Origin: Clostridiales bacterium
GTDB taxonomy: Bacteria; Bacillota; Clostridia; Oscillospirales; Acutalibacteraceae
Length of the DNA: 24,300 bases
Direction: 5' to 3'
Assembly (NCBI GenBank): GCA_019419895.1
Contig: JAHZIE010000034.1
Location: forward strand, 1 to 24,300
Shown piece after piece: positions 16,299 to 23,583 of the stretch. Positions within the stretch are counted from its first letter, which is position 1. Every line of letters begins with the position of its first letter. The notes under the pieces are model-generated. The model saw nothing but the letters and a program-made list of their open reading frames with translations. It did not search any database and was not told the origin of the DNA. The translations under genes and the position numbers were made by a program.

Positions 16299-16327
16299 AT
16301 TATACAATAAAAACAGTTCCTTATCAA
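16299..16327 (-). promoter_or_regulatory. Distal promoter for the glucosyltransferase
   Basis: Minus-strand TTGATA (16322-16327), 17-base spacer, TATAAT (16299-16304), close to consensus. It lies immediately after the stop of the GH28-like gene and would give a leader of about 215 bases. A TAATC repeat (three near-copies, 16285-16299) lies at the expected start site. Confidence 0.7.
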
Positions 16328-16339
16328 GAATCAACTCTT

Positions 16340-17716
16340 TTATTTTCTGTCCTCCGCCTTCAGCCCGCTCAAATCGGAATCTACCGTGATTCTGCCGGGA
16401 CCCTCCAGCACACGGGCGGAAAAGGTATCATAATATTCCACGCTGGCTGTTGTCTTGAGTTCTATCTCTTTGCCTGGAACCTTGTTGACGACAAAATCCA
16501 TCTCTCCCTTATACTGAAACACACAGCCGAGGAAGTTGAGTTTGGTTTTCTGATAATTCTTCATTGCCTTGTTGGAAATAAATTCGACATAACTATCCTT
16601 CAGGCTGGCGTTTCTCACGGTTATTATATCCACGGGGGTGGCGATGGAAAGAAACGGCTTACGCGCGTCATGCAGAATACGCACATTGTCAAATACCAGT
16701 TGCTCCTGTGCGGGAATCTGAGCACCGGGATAGTAGGAACGGCTGAAACGGTCATTGTCAAAATGAACGGAAAAAGCAGTCCGTGGATTTTTCTGAAAAA
16801 TATCACGGAAAACCACGTTTCTCACCCCAGCGGTATAGGTGACATCTTCCTGCACCATCACCCAGGAAATCCCATCCAGTACCTGTGTCCCGTCGGCATG
16901 GGTCGGCCTGGTTCTTGAAATATAAATTTTTCCGTCGGCATCTGCGCTGACCCTGTAGAGCCTCCCTCCTGATACCACGGTATCCGATTTTTGCACCTCC
17001 ATGCCTTCAAACCAGTCCACCCATGCGCCGGCAAGAATCCGGCAGATATATCCTTCGTTCTTATCATCCGCCAGGTCGTGTATGTTTTCCACCACGCCGT
17101 CCTCAATCCATCCCAGCTCGGGATTTCCCACGTCATAATCATGGGCATTCAGGGCAATGGCGTCATCCCCCGTCTCAAAAACGCCGTTTCTGATAGTGAA
17201 CCGTTTCCCCCTTCCAAGATGGACGCCGTCCTTTTTGCCCTTTACAATGACATCCTCCACAATAACATCCTCAAAGGTGCAAATGTGGATTGCATACTGA
17301 GCCGGTCCTAAATCAAGGCAGCGGAATCCGGAAATTCTGAGATCCTTGACATAAAAAAAGGCAAGCTGCCCATGCAGGCCAAACACCAAAAATTTGCGGA
17401 TATCAACGCCGTTGACAATAATCTGTAGATTCTCCACGGCGATATGCTTGTCATAAGTTTTGGTCAAAGCGCCTTTATTGAGCAACACATGGGTAAATTC
17501 GCCCTCTTCATTCACCTTTTGGATCACGCAGCCATTGCCGAAAGAGAGGGTGGTATCGCCGCCAATAAATACCGTGCCCGCCAGGCGGTAAATCCCCGGT
17601 TCCGTTACCACAACTGTTCCTCCCATGTCCAGCGCCTTTTGAAGGGCAGTTTTATTTTCTATTCCGCTGGCTGATGGAGAAAAGCCAAATTCCCCCGGAT
17701 TTACAAATGCTTTCAT
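16340..17716 (-). CDS. GH28-like right-handed beta-helix protein
   Basis: A 458-aa protein without a signal peptide. The N-terminus (about 15-65) has the pectate-lyase-superfamily opening: a run of residues numbered by position (NKTALQKALDMGGTVVVTE), then GIYRLAGTVFIGG. The central helix has KKDGVHLGRG (161-170) and TGDDAIALN (182-190), which match the NTD and DD aspartate motifs of polygalacturonases (GH28). The Gly-His-Gly and Arg-x-Lys motifs that complete a classical GH28 active site were not found. Residues about 235-300 form an insertion. It probably acts on or binds a polysaccharide or oligosaccharide in the cytoplasm, substrate unknown. GGGGAGGA lies 8 bases before the ATG. It diverges from another GH28-like gene. 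Confidence 0.8.
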   Translation of the reverse strand: MKAFVNPGEFGFSPSASGIENKTALQKALDMGGTVVVTEPGIYRLAGTVFIGGDTTLSFGNGCVIQKVNEEGEFTHVLLNKGALTKTYDKHIAVENLQIIVNGVDIRKFLVFGLHGQLAFFYVKDLRISGFRCLDLGPAQYAIHICTFEDVIVEDVIVKGKKDGVHLGRGKRFTIRNGVFETGDDAIALNAHDYDVGNPELGWIEDGVVENIHDLADDKNEGYICRILAGAWVDWFEGMEVQKSDTVVSGGRLYRVSADADGKIYISRTRPTHADGTQVLDGISWVMVQEDVTYTAGVRNVVFRDIFQKNPRTAFSVHFDNDRFSRSYYPGAQIPAQEQLVFDNVRILHDARKPFLSIATPVDIITVRNASLKDSYVEFISNKAMKNYQKTKLNFLGCVFQYKGEMDFVVNKVPGKEIELKTTASVEYYDTFSARVLEGPGRITVDSDLSGLKAEDRK

Positions 17717-17785
17717 TATTTATATCCTCCCCGCAGCTGTCGGGCCGCTTCAAGCGAAAAAACAGCCCGCCTTTCTTTTTCGGAT

Positions 17786-17814
17786 ATTTTATCCTGTTTA
17801 TCCCAAAAAGGCAA
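17786..17814 (-). promoter_or_regulatory. Promoter of the minus-strand GH28-like gene
   Basis: Minus-strand TTGCCT (17809-17814), 17-base spacer, TAAAAT (17786-17791), about 70 bases upstream of the ATG. Confidence 0.7.
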
Positions 17815-17853
17815 GGGCTTTTTGAAAAGTTCCTCCCTATACTGAAAATGATA

Positions 17854-17881
17854 TTGACAATCCTATCCATTTTGTTATAAT
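17854..17881 (+). promoter_or_regulatory. Consensus promoter of the plus-strand GH28-like gene
   Basis: TTGACA (17854-17859), 16-base spacer, TATAAT (17876-17881). It stands back to back with the divergent promoter, 40 bases apart. Confidence 0.85.
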
Positions 17882-17971
17882 GAAAAAAATTTCTGCACAT
17901 TCCCGTATTATCCCCCTATCATTTCCTTATTTTTCGTACCTGCTTAAATATAAGAAAGAGAGGCTGAATAT

Positions 17972-19144
17972 ATGGAAAATCCGGAGCTTTTTCGGGACGG
18001 TATTCACGATGATACCATAGCGGTTCAGAGACTGCTGGACAAACGCGGTGAAATCCATCTTTCCTCTGGGGTTTATCTTATCACCAGACCCCTGAAAATC
18101 CACAGCGGCACAAAGCTTCATCTGGACTGCGGCGCCGTGATGCGTCTCGCTGACGGGGCCAATTGCGCTATCATTGAAAACGACCGGTTCGATGAAAACA
18201 GTGTCTTGAACCGGGAGCTTCCCTATAATCGCGGCATTTCCATTGAAGGAGGCGTATGGGACGGAAACAACGCCAATCAAATCCGCTGGCCGTCAGAAAA
18301 GAGGGAGGCCCTGACCTCCTTTGATGATCACTATTACTTCGGCATTTTTATGCGTTTCTCCGGCGTCAATCATTTCTCCATGGCCAATGTCACCATCAAG
18401 GATCCGGAAAGCTTCGCCGTACAGCTGACCGATACCCAATACTTTACTTTTCGGGATATCACCTTTGATTTTAACTGCCTGCGCGCCAATATGGACGGCA
18501 TTCATATCAATGGCCCGGCCCAATTCGGCTTTATCTCCAATATTCAGGGCAGGACGAACGACGACTTAATCGCCTTGAATTGTGACGACGGCTATCCTGC
18601 CGAAATCACGCGGGGCCCCATCAGCGACATCCGTATTGACGGTGTTTATTCCGACTGCGGTTTCAACGCGGTGCGTCTTCTTTCCTGTGGAAACAGGCTT
18701 TCCAATGTGAGCATCCGAAATGTCTACGGTACTTATCGTTTTTACGCCATTTCTTTTACCTGCGAAAATCTTCATAAAAGGGAAGACTGCTGCATCGACA
18801 ATATTCTGCTGGACGGAATTTTTGCCAGCAAGGCCGCCTATCCCCTGCCCAAAAGCTGTTTTACCTACAATGGGGATTTGTGGGCTATCGACGAGCAGCC
18901 CCTTATCTGTTTTGACCATAACTCTAAGACAGGCCAGGTCACCATTCAAAATATGCATCGCAGGGAAAGCGCCGCCACCCACGCCAGTTCGGTCGTGGTA
19001 AGGAATACGGCGTCTGTGGAACGACTCACCATCCGTGACTCCTCCCTGCGCTTTGAAAACGGCGCCCCCGTCCCATTTTTACGGGCAGACGGCACTGTCA
19101 ATGAACTGATTATGTCTGATATTTGGAAGCCAGAAGAAAAATAA
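17972..19144 (+). CDS. GH28-like (polygalacturonase-superfamily) protein
   Basis: A 390-aa beta-helix protein without a signal peptide. It opens with HDDTIAVQRLLDKRGEIHL (12-30) and SSGVYLITRPLKI, the usual start of pectate-lyase-superfamily helices. NMDGIHINGP (173-182) matches the GH28 N-T-D motif and TNDDLIALN (195-203) the D-D motif, so three candidate catalytic aspartates are present. The third and fourth GH28 signatures (G-H-G and R-x-K) are not recognisable; Arg and Cys occupy the region (CGFNAVRLLSCG). AAAGAGAGG lies 8 bases before the ATG. It shares a divergent promoter region with the 458-aa GH28-like gene; the two are distinct proteins, not a recent duplication by eye. Likely a cytosolic enzyme for uronate- or rhamnose-containing oligosaccharides (inference). 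Confidence 0.82.
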   Translation: MENPELFRDGIHDDTIAVQRLLDKRGEIHLSSGVYLITRPLKIHSGTKLHLDCGAVMRLADGANCAIIENDRFDENSVLNRELPYNRGISIEGGVWDGNNANQIRWPSEKREALTSFDDHYYFGIFMRFSGVNHFSMANVTIKDPESFAVQLTDTQYFTFRDITFDFNCLRANMDGIHINGPAQFGFISNIQGRTNDDLIALNCDDGYPAEITRGPISDIRIDGVYSDCGFNAVRLLSCGNRLSNVSIRNVYGTYRFYAISFTCENLHKREDCCIDNILLDGIFASKAAYPLPKSCFTYNGDLWAIDEQPLICFDHNSKTGQVTIQNMHRRESAATHASSVVVRNTASVERLTIRDSSLRFENGAPVPFLRADGTVNELIMSDIWKPEEK

Positions 19145-19165
19145 TACTATATATAACAAAAATAG

Positions 19166-19196
19166 AAAGCTTTCTCATGAGGGCTTTTTATTTTTT
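19166..19196 (+). terminator. Intrinsic terminator after the 390-aa GH28-like gene
   Basis: AAAGCTTTC and GAGGGCTTT pair over 9 bp (two G-U) around TCAT, followed by a T-rich tail (TTATTTTTT). It lies about 20 bases after the stop. Confidence 0.75.
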
Positions 19197-19349
19197 GCTT
19201 TTACTTAATAATACGGATATCATGACAGATGTCCGGCTCGTATAAACGAAAAATATTTTATCCTAACAGTATAGCTCCTGGTTTATCTCAGAACATGAAA
19301 TAAAGAAACGCCTGTCTAAAACACCACGGCGCAAAATTGATGAAATCAG
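19197..19349. other. Intergenic spacer before the fusion gene
   Basis: AT-rich and without ribosome sites or open frames of note. I see no gene or RNA family here. Confidence 0.4.
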
Positions 19350-19377
19350 TTGTTTTTAAAGGTATTTATGTTATAAT
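19350..19377 (+). promoter_or_regulatory. Promoter of the isomerase/acyl-CoA ligase fusion
   Basis: TTGTTT (19350-19355), 16-base spacer, TATAAT (19372-19377). The leader then contains a short inverted repeat CCTGAATGTTCAGG (19419-19432) about 27 bases before the ATG. Confidence 0.65.
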
Positions 19378-19459
19378 AATATGAAATCATGTTCTTAAAC
19401 AACGGCCCGTTTAGGAAGCCTGAATGTTCAGGAAATACATATGAAATGGGGAATAAATC

Positions 19460-21991
19460 ATGAAGTTAGCCTTTTCTACACTCGGATGTCCTGATTTTTC
19501 TTGGTCGGATATTTATTCAATCGCCAAGGATTTTGGATTTGACGGCATTGAGCTAAGGGGGCTGGGCAACGAGATATTTTCCATCCACACAAAGCCTTTT
19601 CAGGATGAAAATCTGGATAAAACAATAGCACAGCTGAGTAAAATGCGTCTGGAAATTCCCTGTTTATCCTCAGGCTGCAGCCTTAAGTTTGCCGAACGCG
19701 CGGAAGAAACCCATCGCGAGCTGTTGGAATACATCCATCTTGCCGGACGGCTCGGCACGCCGTATATCCGTATTTTAGGCGATTTAAAGGCATATCCTGA
19801 TGGTGAAGTAGATGATTCCGTGGTGCTCCAGGGGTTAAACGCGCTGATTCCCGCGGCGGAAAAGAATGGGGTAACCCTTCTGGTTGAAACCAACGGCGTC
19901 TATGCCAATACGGCCCGCCTGCTTTCCCTCCTTCAGCAGATCGAAAGCGACGCGGTTGCCGTGCTGTGGGATTTTCACCATACCTACCGTTTTGGAGGAG
20001 AAACTCCCGCTCAAACCGTACAAAATCTTGGCGCTTATATCAAATATATCCATATCAAGGATTCCGTTGTTGAAAACGGTGAGGTGAAATATAAAATGCT
20101 TGGGGAGGGGGACCTTCCCATTGATGACTTTATCCGCGCCCTGCGTTCCATCAACTACGAAGGCTATGTTTCACTGGAATGGCTTAAACAGTATGATCCC
20201 GGCTTGAGCGACGCGGGTATCGTCTTTCCACATTATGAAAATTTTATGAGGCAGTATATGGGCCGGACGGAAGAATCCCGCCGGCTGCAATACAATAATA
20301 CAAAAACAGGCAGATATGTCTGGCCAAAGGAGCACTTGATCGATCTGACCTTTCCGCAGGTGCTCGACCGTATGGTGGAAGAATTTCCTGATCAGTACGC
20401 CTTCCGCTACACCACTCAGGATTATACCCGTACCTATTCGGAATTCCGCGACGATGTTGACACCTTTGCCCGTGCTTTGATTACCATGGGTGTCAAGCCG
20501 GGGGATCATGTCGCCATTTGGGCGACCAATGTACCCCAATGGTATATCACCTTCTGGGCGACGACCAAAATAGGCGCCGTGCTGGTCACGGTGAACACAG
20601 CTTACAAAATTCATGAAGCGGAATATCTCCTGCGTCAGTCGGATACCCATACCCTCGTCATGATCGACGGCTTCAAGGATTCCGATTATATCGGGATCAT
20701 CAGGGAATTATGCCCCGAGCTTGAAACAGCGCCCAAAGGCCGCCCTCTGCATATCAAGCGTCTGCCCTTCCTGCGCAATATCATTACCATAGAATCCAAT
20801 CAAAAGGGATGTTACAGCTGGGACGAGGCTCTCGCCCTTTCCAGTCAAACCCCTATCGAAACCGTACAGTGCCGCGCGAACGCCATCAATAAACACGATG
20901 TCTGCAACATGCAGTATACTTCCGGTACCACCGGATTTCCCAAAGGGGTTATGCTCACCCATTACAACGTGGTCAACAACGGCAAAGCGATTGGCGACTG
21001 TATGGATCTTTCCACCGCCGACCGCCTGATGATTCAGGTCCCCATGTTCCACTGTTTCGGCATGGTTCTTGCCATGACGGCCGCTATGACCCATGGTGCC
21101 ACCATGTCCCCGATTCCGGCCTTTTCTCCCCGAAAGGGCCTTGCATGTATCAATCAAGAGAAAATCACTGCTTTTCACGGTGTACCGACCATGTTTATCG
21201 CCATGCTGGGACACGAGGATTTTGAAAAGACGGATTTCTCCCATATGCGCACCGGTATCATGGCAGGCAGCCCCTGTCCCGTAAAGGTGATGCAGGATGT
21301 GGTGGAAAAGATGCACATGAGCGAGATCTGCATCACCTATGGTCAGACTGAGGCATCACCCGGCTGTACCATGAGCAAAACCACAGATCCTATTGACGTA
21401 AGGGTCAACACGGTGGGCGGCGCCATGTTCGGTGTAGAATGCAAGATTGTCGACCCTGAAACCAACGAGGAGCTGCCCGACAATGTGGACGGCGAGTTTG
21501 TCGCCCGCGGCTATAATATTATGAAGGGATATTACAAAATGCCTGAAGCTACCGCCGCCGCCATCGACGAAGAGGGCTGGCTGCACACCGGCGATCTTGC
21601 CCGCCGGGATGAAAATGGGAACTTTAAGATTACCGGCCGCATCAAGGATATGATCATCCGCGGCGGTGAAAATATTTATCCCAAGGAAATTGAAGATTTT
21701 ATCTATACCCATCCGAAAGTGGATGACGTGCAGGTTATCGGCGTACCCGACAAACAGTACGGAGAAGAAATCATGGCCTGCATTGTGCTTAAACCGGGAG
21801 AAACCTCCACGGAGGAGGAAATCAAGGAATTCGTTGCCGCCCATATGGCAAAGCACAAGGTTCCCCGCTATGTGGACTTTGTTTCCAGCTTTCCCATGAA
21901 TGCCGCGGGTAAAATCCTGAAATACAAAATGCGTGAACAGGCGGTTGAAAAACTCAATTTGCAGGCCGCAAACAGCATTGAAACGGCATAA
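19460..21991 (+). CDS. Fusion: sugar-phosphate-isomerase-like TIM barrel + AMP-forming acyl-CoA synthetase
   Basis: One uninterrupted 843-aa frame. Residues 1-265 form a xylose-isomerase-like TIM barrel (AP_endonuc_2 superfamily) with the expected metal ligands: Glu143 in LVETNG, Asp171 in LWDFHH, His198 in YIHIKD and Glu240 in SLEW. A linker of about 25 residues follows. Residues about 292-843 are a full-length ANL ligase: P-loop YTSGTTGFPKG (486-496), YGQTE (627-631), GWLHTGD (706-712), hinge GRIKDMIIRGGENIYP (726-741) and catalytic Lys818 in NAAGKILK. The ligase would adenylate a carboxylic acid and transfer it to CoA; it most resembles fatty-acid-CoA ligases. The barrel's substrate is unknown. 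GGGGA is 8 bases before the ATG. The gene stands alone between its own promoter and a terminator. No frameshift, in-frame stop or internal ribosome site is evident at the junction. Confidence 0.93.
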   Translation: MKLAFSTLGCPDFSWSDIYSIAKDFGFDGIELRGLGNEIFSIHTKPFQDENLDKTIAQLSKMRLEIPCLSSGCSLKFAERAEETHRELLEYIHLAGRLGTPYIRILGDLKAYPDGEVDDSVVLQGLNALIPAAEKNGVTLLVETNGVYANTARLLSLLQQIESDAVAVLWDFHHTYRFGGETPAQTVQNLGAYIKYIHIKDSVVENGEVKYKMLGEGDLPIDDFIRALRSINYEGYVSLEWLKQYDPGLSDAGIVFPHYENFMRQYMGRTEESRRLQYNNTKTGRYVWPKEHLIDLTFPQVLDRMVEEFPDQYAFRYTTQDYTRTYSEFRDDVDTFARALITMGVKPGDHVAIWATNVPQWYITFWATTKIGAVLVTVNTAYKIHEAEYLLRQSDTHTLVMIDGFKDSDYIGIIRELCPELETAPKGRPLHIKRLPFLRNIITIESNQKGCYSWDEALALSSQTPIETVQCRANAINKHDVCNMQYTSGTTGFPKGVMLTHYNVVNNGKAIGDCMDLSTADRLMIQVPMFHCFGMVLAMTAAMTHGATMSPIPAFSPRKGLACINQEKITAFHGVPTMFIAMLGHEDFEKTDFSHMRTGIMAGSPCPVKVMQDVVEKMHMSEICITYGQTEASPGCTMSKTTDPIDVRVNTVGGAMFGVECKIVDPETNEELPDNVDGEFVARGYNIMKGYYKMPEATAAAIDEEGWLHTGDLARRDENGNFKITGRIKDMIIRGGENIYPKEIEDFIYTHPKVDDVQVIGVPDKQYGEEIMACIVLKPGETSTEEEIKEFVAAHMAKHKVPRYVDFVSSFPMNAAGKILKYKMREQAVEKLNLQAANSIETA

Positions 21992-22148
21992 TCTTCCAAA
22001 GCTATTCTGTAGGAAAGCAGGATAGGGGGGATTTGAAGCTCCCGCTGAAGTTGGTAAAATGAAGCTAGGCCGTTAAAGATAAGGATATCCGATTCTTCAA
22101 AACCAATATTTACTTATTCGATAATTTTCTATATTGAATTTCGAATCG
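21992..22148. other. Intergenic spacer after the fusion gene
   Basis: Between the fusion stop and its terminator. Stops occur in the frames examined. It contains a loose inverted repeat, ATTCGAT near 22116 and ATCGAAT near 22144, but no recognised gene or RNA. Confidence 0.4.
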
Positions 22149-22180
22149 AATACCCTCCCATTGTGGGAGGGTATTTTTAT
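22149..22180 (+). terminator. Intrinsic terminator of the fusion gene
   Basis: TACCCTCCCA (22151-22160) and TGGGAGGGTA (22164-22173) pair perfectly around a TTG loop, followed by TTTTTAT. It is unusually distant, about 160 bases after the stop codon. Confidence 0.85.
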
Positions 22181-22316
22181 AATCCCTGCCCGTTTACATT
22201 CTGTCGATGGATACTGGTGTTTAGCGATATCATCCATGAAACACCCTTTCAATCTTTTGACAGATTGGTTGAAAAGGCGGGACACCGTTTGGGACACCGC
22301 AAATGCAAAATCACAT

Positions 22317-22348
22317 AAAAAAGACACCCGCCATTTAGGCGGGTGTCT
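22317..22348 (-). terminator. Terminator of the reverse rubrerythrin gene
   Basis: AGACACCCGCC (22322-22332) and GGCGGGTGTCT (22338-22348) form an 11-bp perfect stem, with a T6 run following on the minus strand. It lies about 26 bases after the rubrerythrin stop. Confidence 0.9.
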
Positions 22349-22374
22349 CGAAAAAACAGTATTTTAGCCGTTTC

Positions 22375-22920
22375 TTATTTGCCAAAGTATCTGTCAAGCA
22401 GGCCCTTGAAGGCTTTGCCGTGACGTGCTTCGTCCTTGCACATCTCATGAACGGTGTCATGGATAGCATCCAAATTCTGAGCCTTGGCGCGCTTTGCAAG
22501 ATCAAGCTTTCCAGCGGTTGCGCCGTATTCAGCGTCTACTCTCATGCGGAGATTCTCTTTTGTATCAGCGACAACAACCTCTCCCAGAAGCTCGGCAAAT
22601 TTAGCGGCGTGTTCGGCCTCTTCAAAAGCAATTCTCTTATAAGCCTCGGCAACCTCAGGATACCCTTCACGATCCGCCTGACGGCTCATAGCAAGATACA
22701 TGCCGACCTCTGTGCACTCGCCAGTAAAGTTGGCGCGCAGATCCTCAATGATGGACTCATCCACGCCCTGTGCTACGCCAATTCTATGCTCGTCAGCCCA
22801 GACCATCTCTCCGGACATCTCTTCAAATTTGGATTTCGGCGCCTTGCAGACCGGACATGCCTCGGGAGCCTCAGCTCCTTCAAATACATAACCGCAGACT
22901 GTGCACTTAAACTTTTTCAT
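22375..22920 (-). CDS. Reverse rubrerythrin (rubredoxin domain first)
   Basis: A 181-aa non-haem iron peroxidase. The rubredoxin-like iron site is at the N-terminus (Cys6, Cys9, Cys22, Cys25) and the ferritin-like di-iron domain follows (about 50-181), with Glu-Glu-x-x-His at 100-104 and Glu159/His167 in the last helix. This is the reverse of classical rubrerythrin, matching the RevRbr enzymes of Clostridia that reduce H2O2 (and O2) with NADH-derived electrons. The ATG is chosen for GGAGGAA 6 bases upstream, dropping five residues of a longer open frame. It lies 54 bases downstream of perR in the same direction, probably on one transcript. RevRbr genes are known PerR targets in Clostridium. 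Confidence 0.95.
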   Translation of the reverse strand: MKKFKCTVCGYVFEGAEAPEACPVCKAPKSKFEEMSGEMVWADEHRIGVAQGVDESIIEDLRANFTGECTEVGMYLAMSRQADREGYPEVAEAYKRIAFEEAEHAAKFAELLGEVVVADTKENLRMRVDAEYGATAGKLDLAKRAKAQNLDAIHDTVHEMCKDEARHGKAFKGLLDRYFGK

Positions 22921-22956
22921 TATAAATTCCTCCAATATAAAATAATTTAATTTATG

Positions 22957-22975
22957 TAAGGCCGACGGCCTTGCT
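22957..22975 (-). other. Small stem-loop between perR and the rubrerythrin gene
   Basis: AAGGCC and GGCCTT pair around a 3-base loop just after the perR stop. No T tract follows on the minus strand, so it is more likely an intercistronic or processing hairpin than a terminator. Confidence 0.45.
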
Positions 22976-23406
22976 TACTGTTGATTTATTCTGCAAAGAT
23001 TACAGACGCCGTAGAAAAACTGATCCTTTGCCTCTATCAGGAAGCCATTTAATTCTTCAGGCGGTTCAGATGGCCAAGAGGCAGGGAAGTCATACAGTTT
23101 TCCACAGGAAAGACATTTGAAATGACCGTGATCTTGCGTATTCGCGTCGTATCGGACAAAGTCGTCTTCAATGGAAACAGTTCTTATCAGTCCTTTTTCC
23201 ACCAAAGTCCTGATGCTGTTATAAATAGTCGTTTTCGAAAAAGATGGATATTTGGGAGCAAGGGCCGCAAATATCATCTCGGCTGAAGCGTGAATCCGGT
23301 TGTCATACAAATATTGATAGACACTGATTCGCTGAGGTGTAGGCCGAATCCCTTTCGCTTTCAGCAGTTCAGAAATTTCAACAGCAGTCATTTGTTTAAT
23401 CACCAT
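22975..23406 (-). CDS. perR: PerR-type peroxide-responsive Fur-family repressor
   Basis: A 143-aa Fur-family regulator. The winged-helix DNA-binding domain is at 10-85 (SKTTIYNSIRTLVEKGLI is the recognition helix region). The regulatory metal ligands of PerR are all present, shifted by two from Bacillus subtilis numbering: His39, Asp87, His93, His95 and Asp106. Asp87, where Fur has Glu, favours PerR. Structural zinc cysteines are Cys98/Cys101 and Cys135/Cys138. Oxidation of the His ligands by peroxide would release DNA. The start is uncertain: the first ATG has no clear ribosome site, and an ATG five codons later has GGTGAT 7 bases upstream. The promoter overlaps a PerR-box-like site, suggesting self-regulation together with the downstream rubrerythrin gene. 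Confidence 0.92.
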   Translation of the reverse strand: MVIKQMTAVEISELLKAKGIRPTPQRISVYQYLYDNRIHASAEMIFAALAPKYPSFSKTTIYNSIRTLVEKGLIRTVSIEDDFVRYDANTQDHGHFKCLSCGKLYDFPASWPSEPPEELNGFLIEAKDQFFYGVCNLCRINQQ

Positions 23407-23424
23407 TTTGTAGTTATTTTAAAT

Positions 23425-23439
23425 TTGTATTTATTACAA
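23425..23439. promoter_or_regulatory. PerR-box-like operator
   Basis: TTGTATTTATTACAA is a 7-1-7 near-palindrome. It matches the PerR consensus TTATAATNATTATAA at 11 of 14 informative positions when read on the minus strand. It sits just downstream of the perR -10 element, a position suited to repression. Confidence 0.6.
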
Positions 23440-23443
23440 TATT

Positions 23444-23471
23444 ATTATAATACCATAATTCAAAATGTCAA
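23444..23471 (-). promoter_or_regulatory. Consensus promoter of perR / reverse rubrerythrin
   Basis: Minus-strand TTGACA (23466-23471), 16-base spacer, TATAAT (23444-23449): both elements are perfect. Confidence 0.85.
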
Positions 23472-23539
23472 TAGCTTTTTTATAAAAAAAGGAAAATATT
23501 TTATTTTCTTCTTTTTCCCTTTTTTTTCGAGTCCTCTTT

Positions 23540-23548
23540 TGCTATAAT
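23540..23548 (+). promoter_or_regulatory. Extended -10 promoter of the ribokinase-family gene
   Basis: TTGCTATAAT contains TATAAT (23543-23548) with the extended-10 TG one base upstream. The -35 region is only a T-rich tract. The GTG start is about 35 bases downstream. Confidence 0.55.
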
Positions 23549-23583
23549 TAGACTATCAAATTCAGCCACCAGGAGGGGTTTTC

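Noticed and set aside
19460..21991. Fusion gene as a frameshift or sequencing artefact of two genes
   Set aside because: Both domains are complete, the linker is in frame, and there is no internal ribosome site or start codon context at the junction.
22134..22367. 77-codon plus-strand frame containing DTVWDT, considered as an integrase tail remnant
   Set aside because: It runs through two terminator hairpins, and the match to recombinase C-termini is too short to support.
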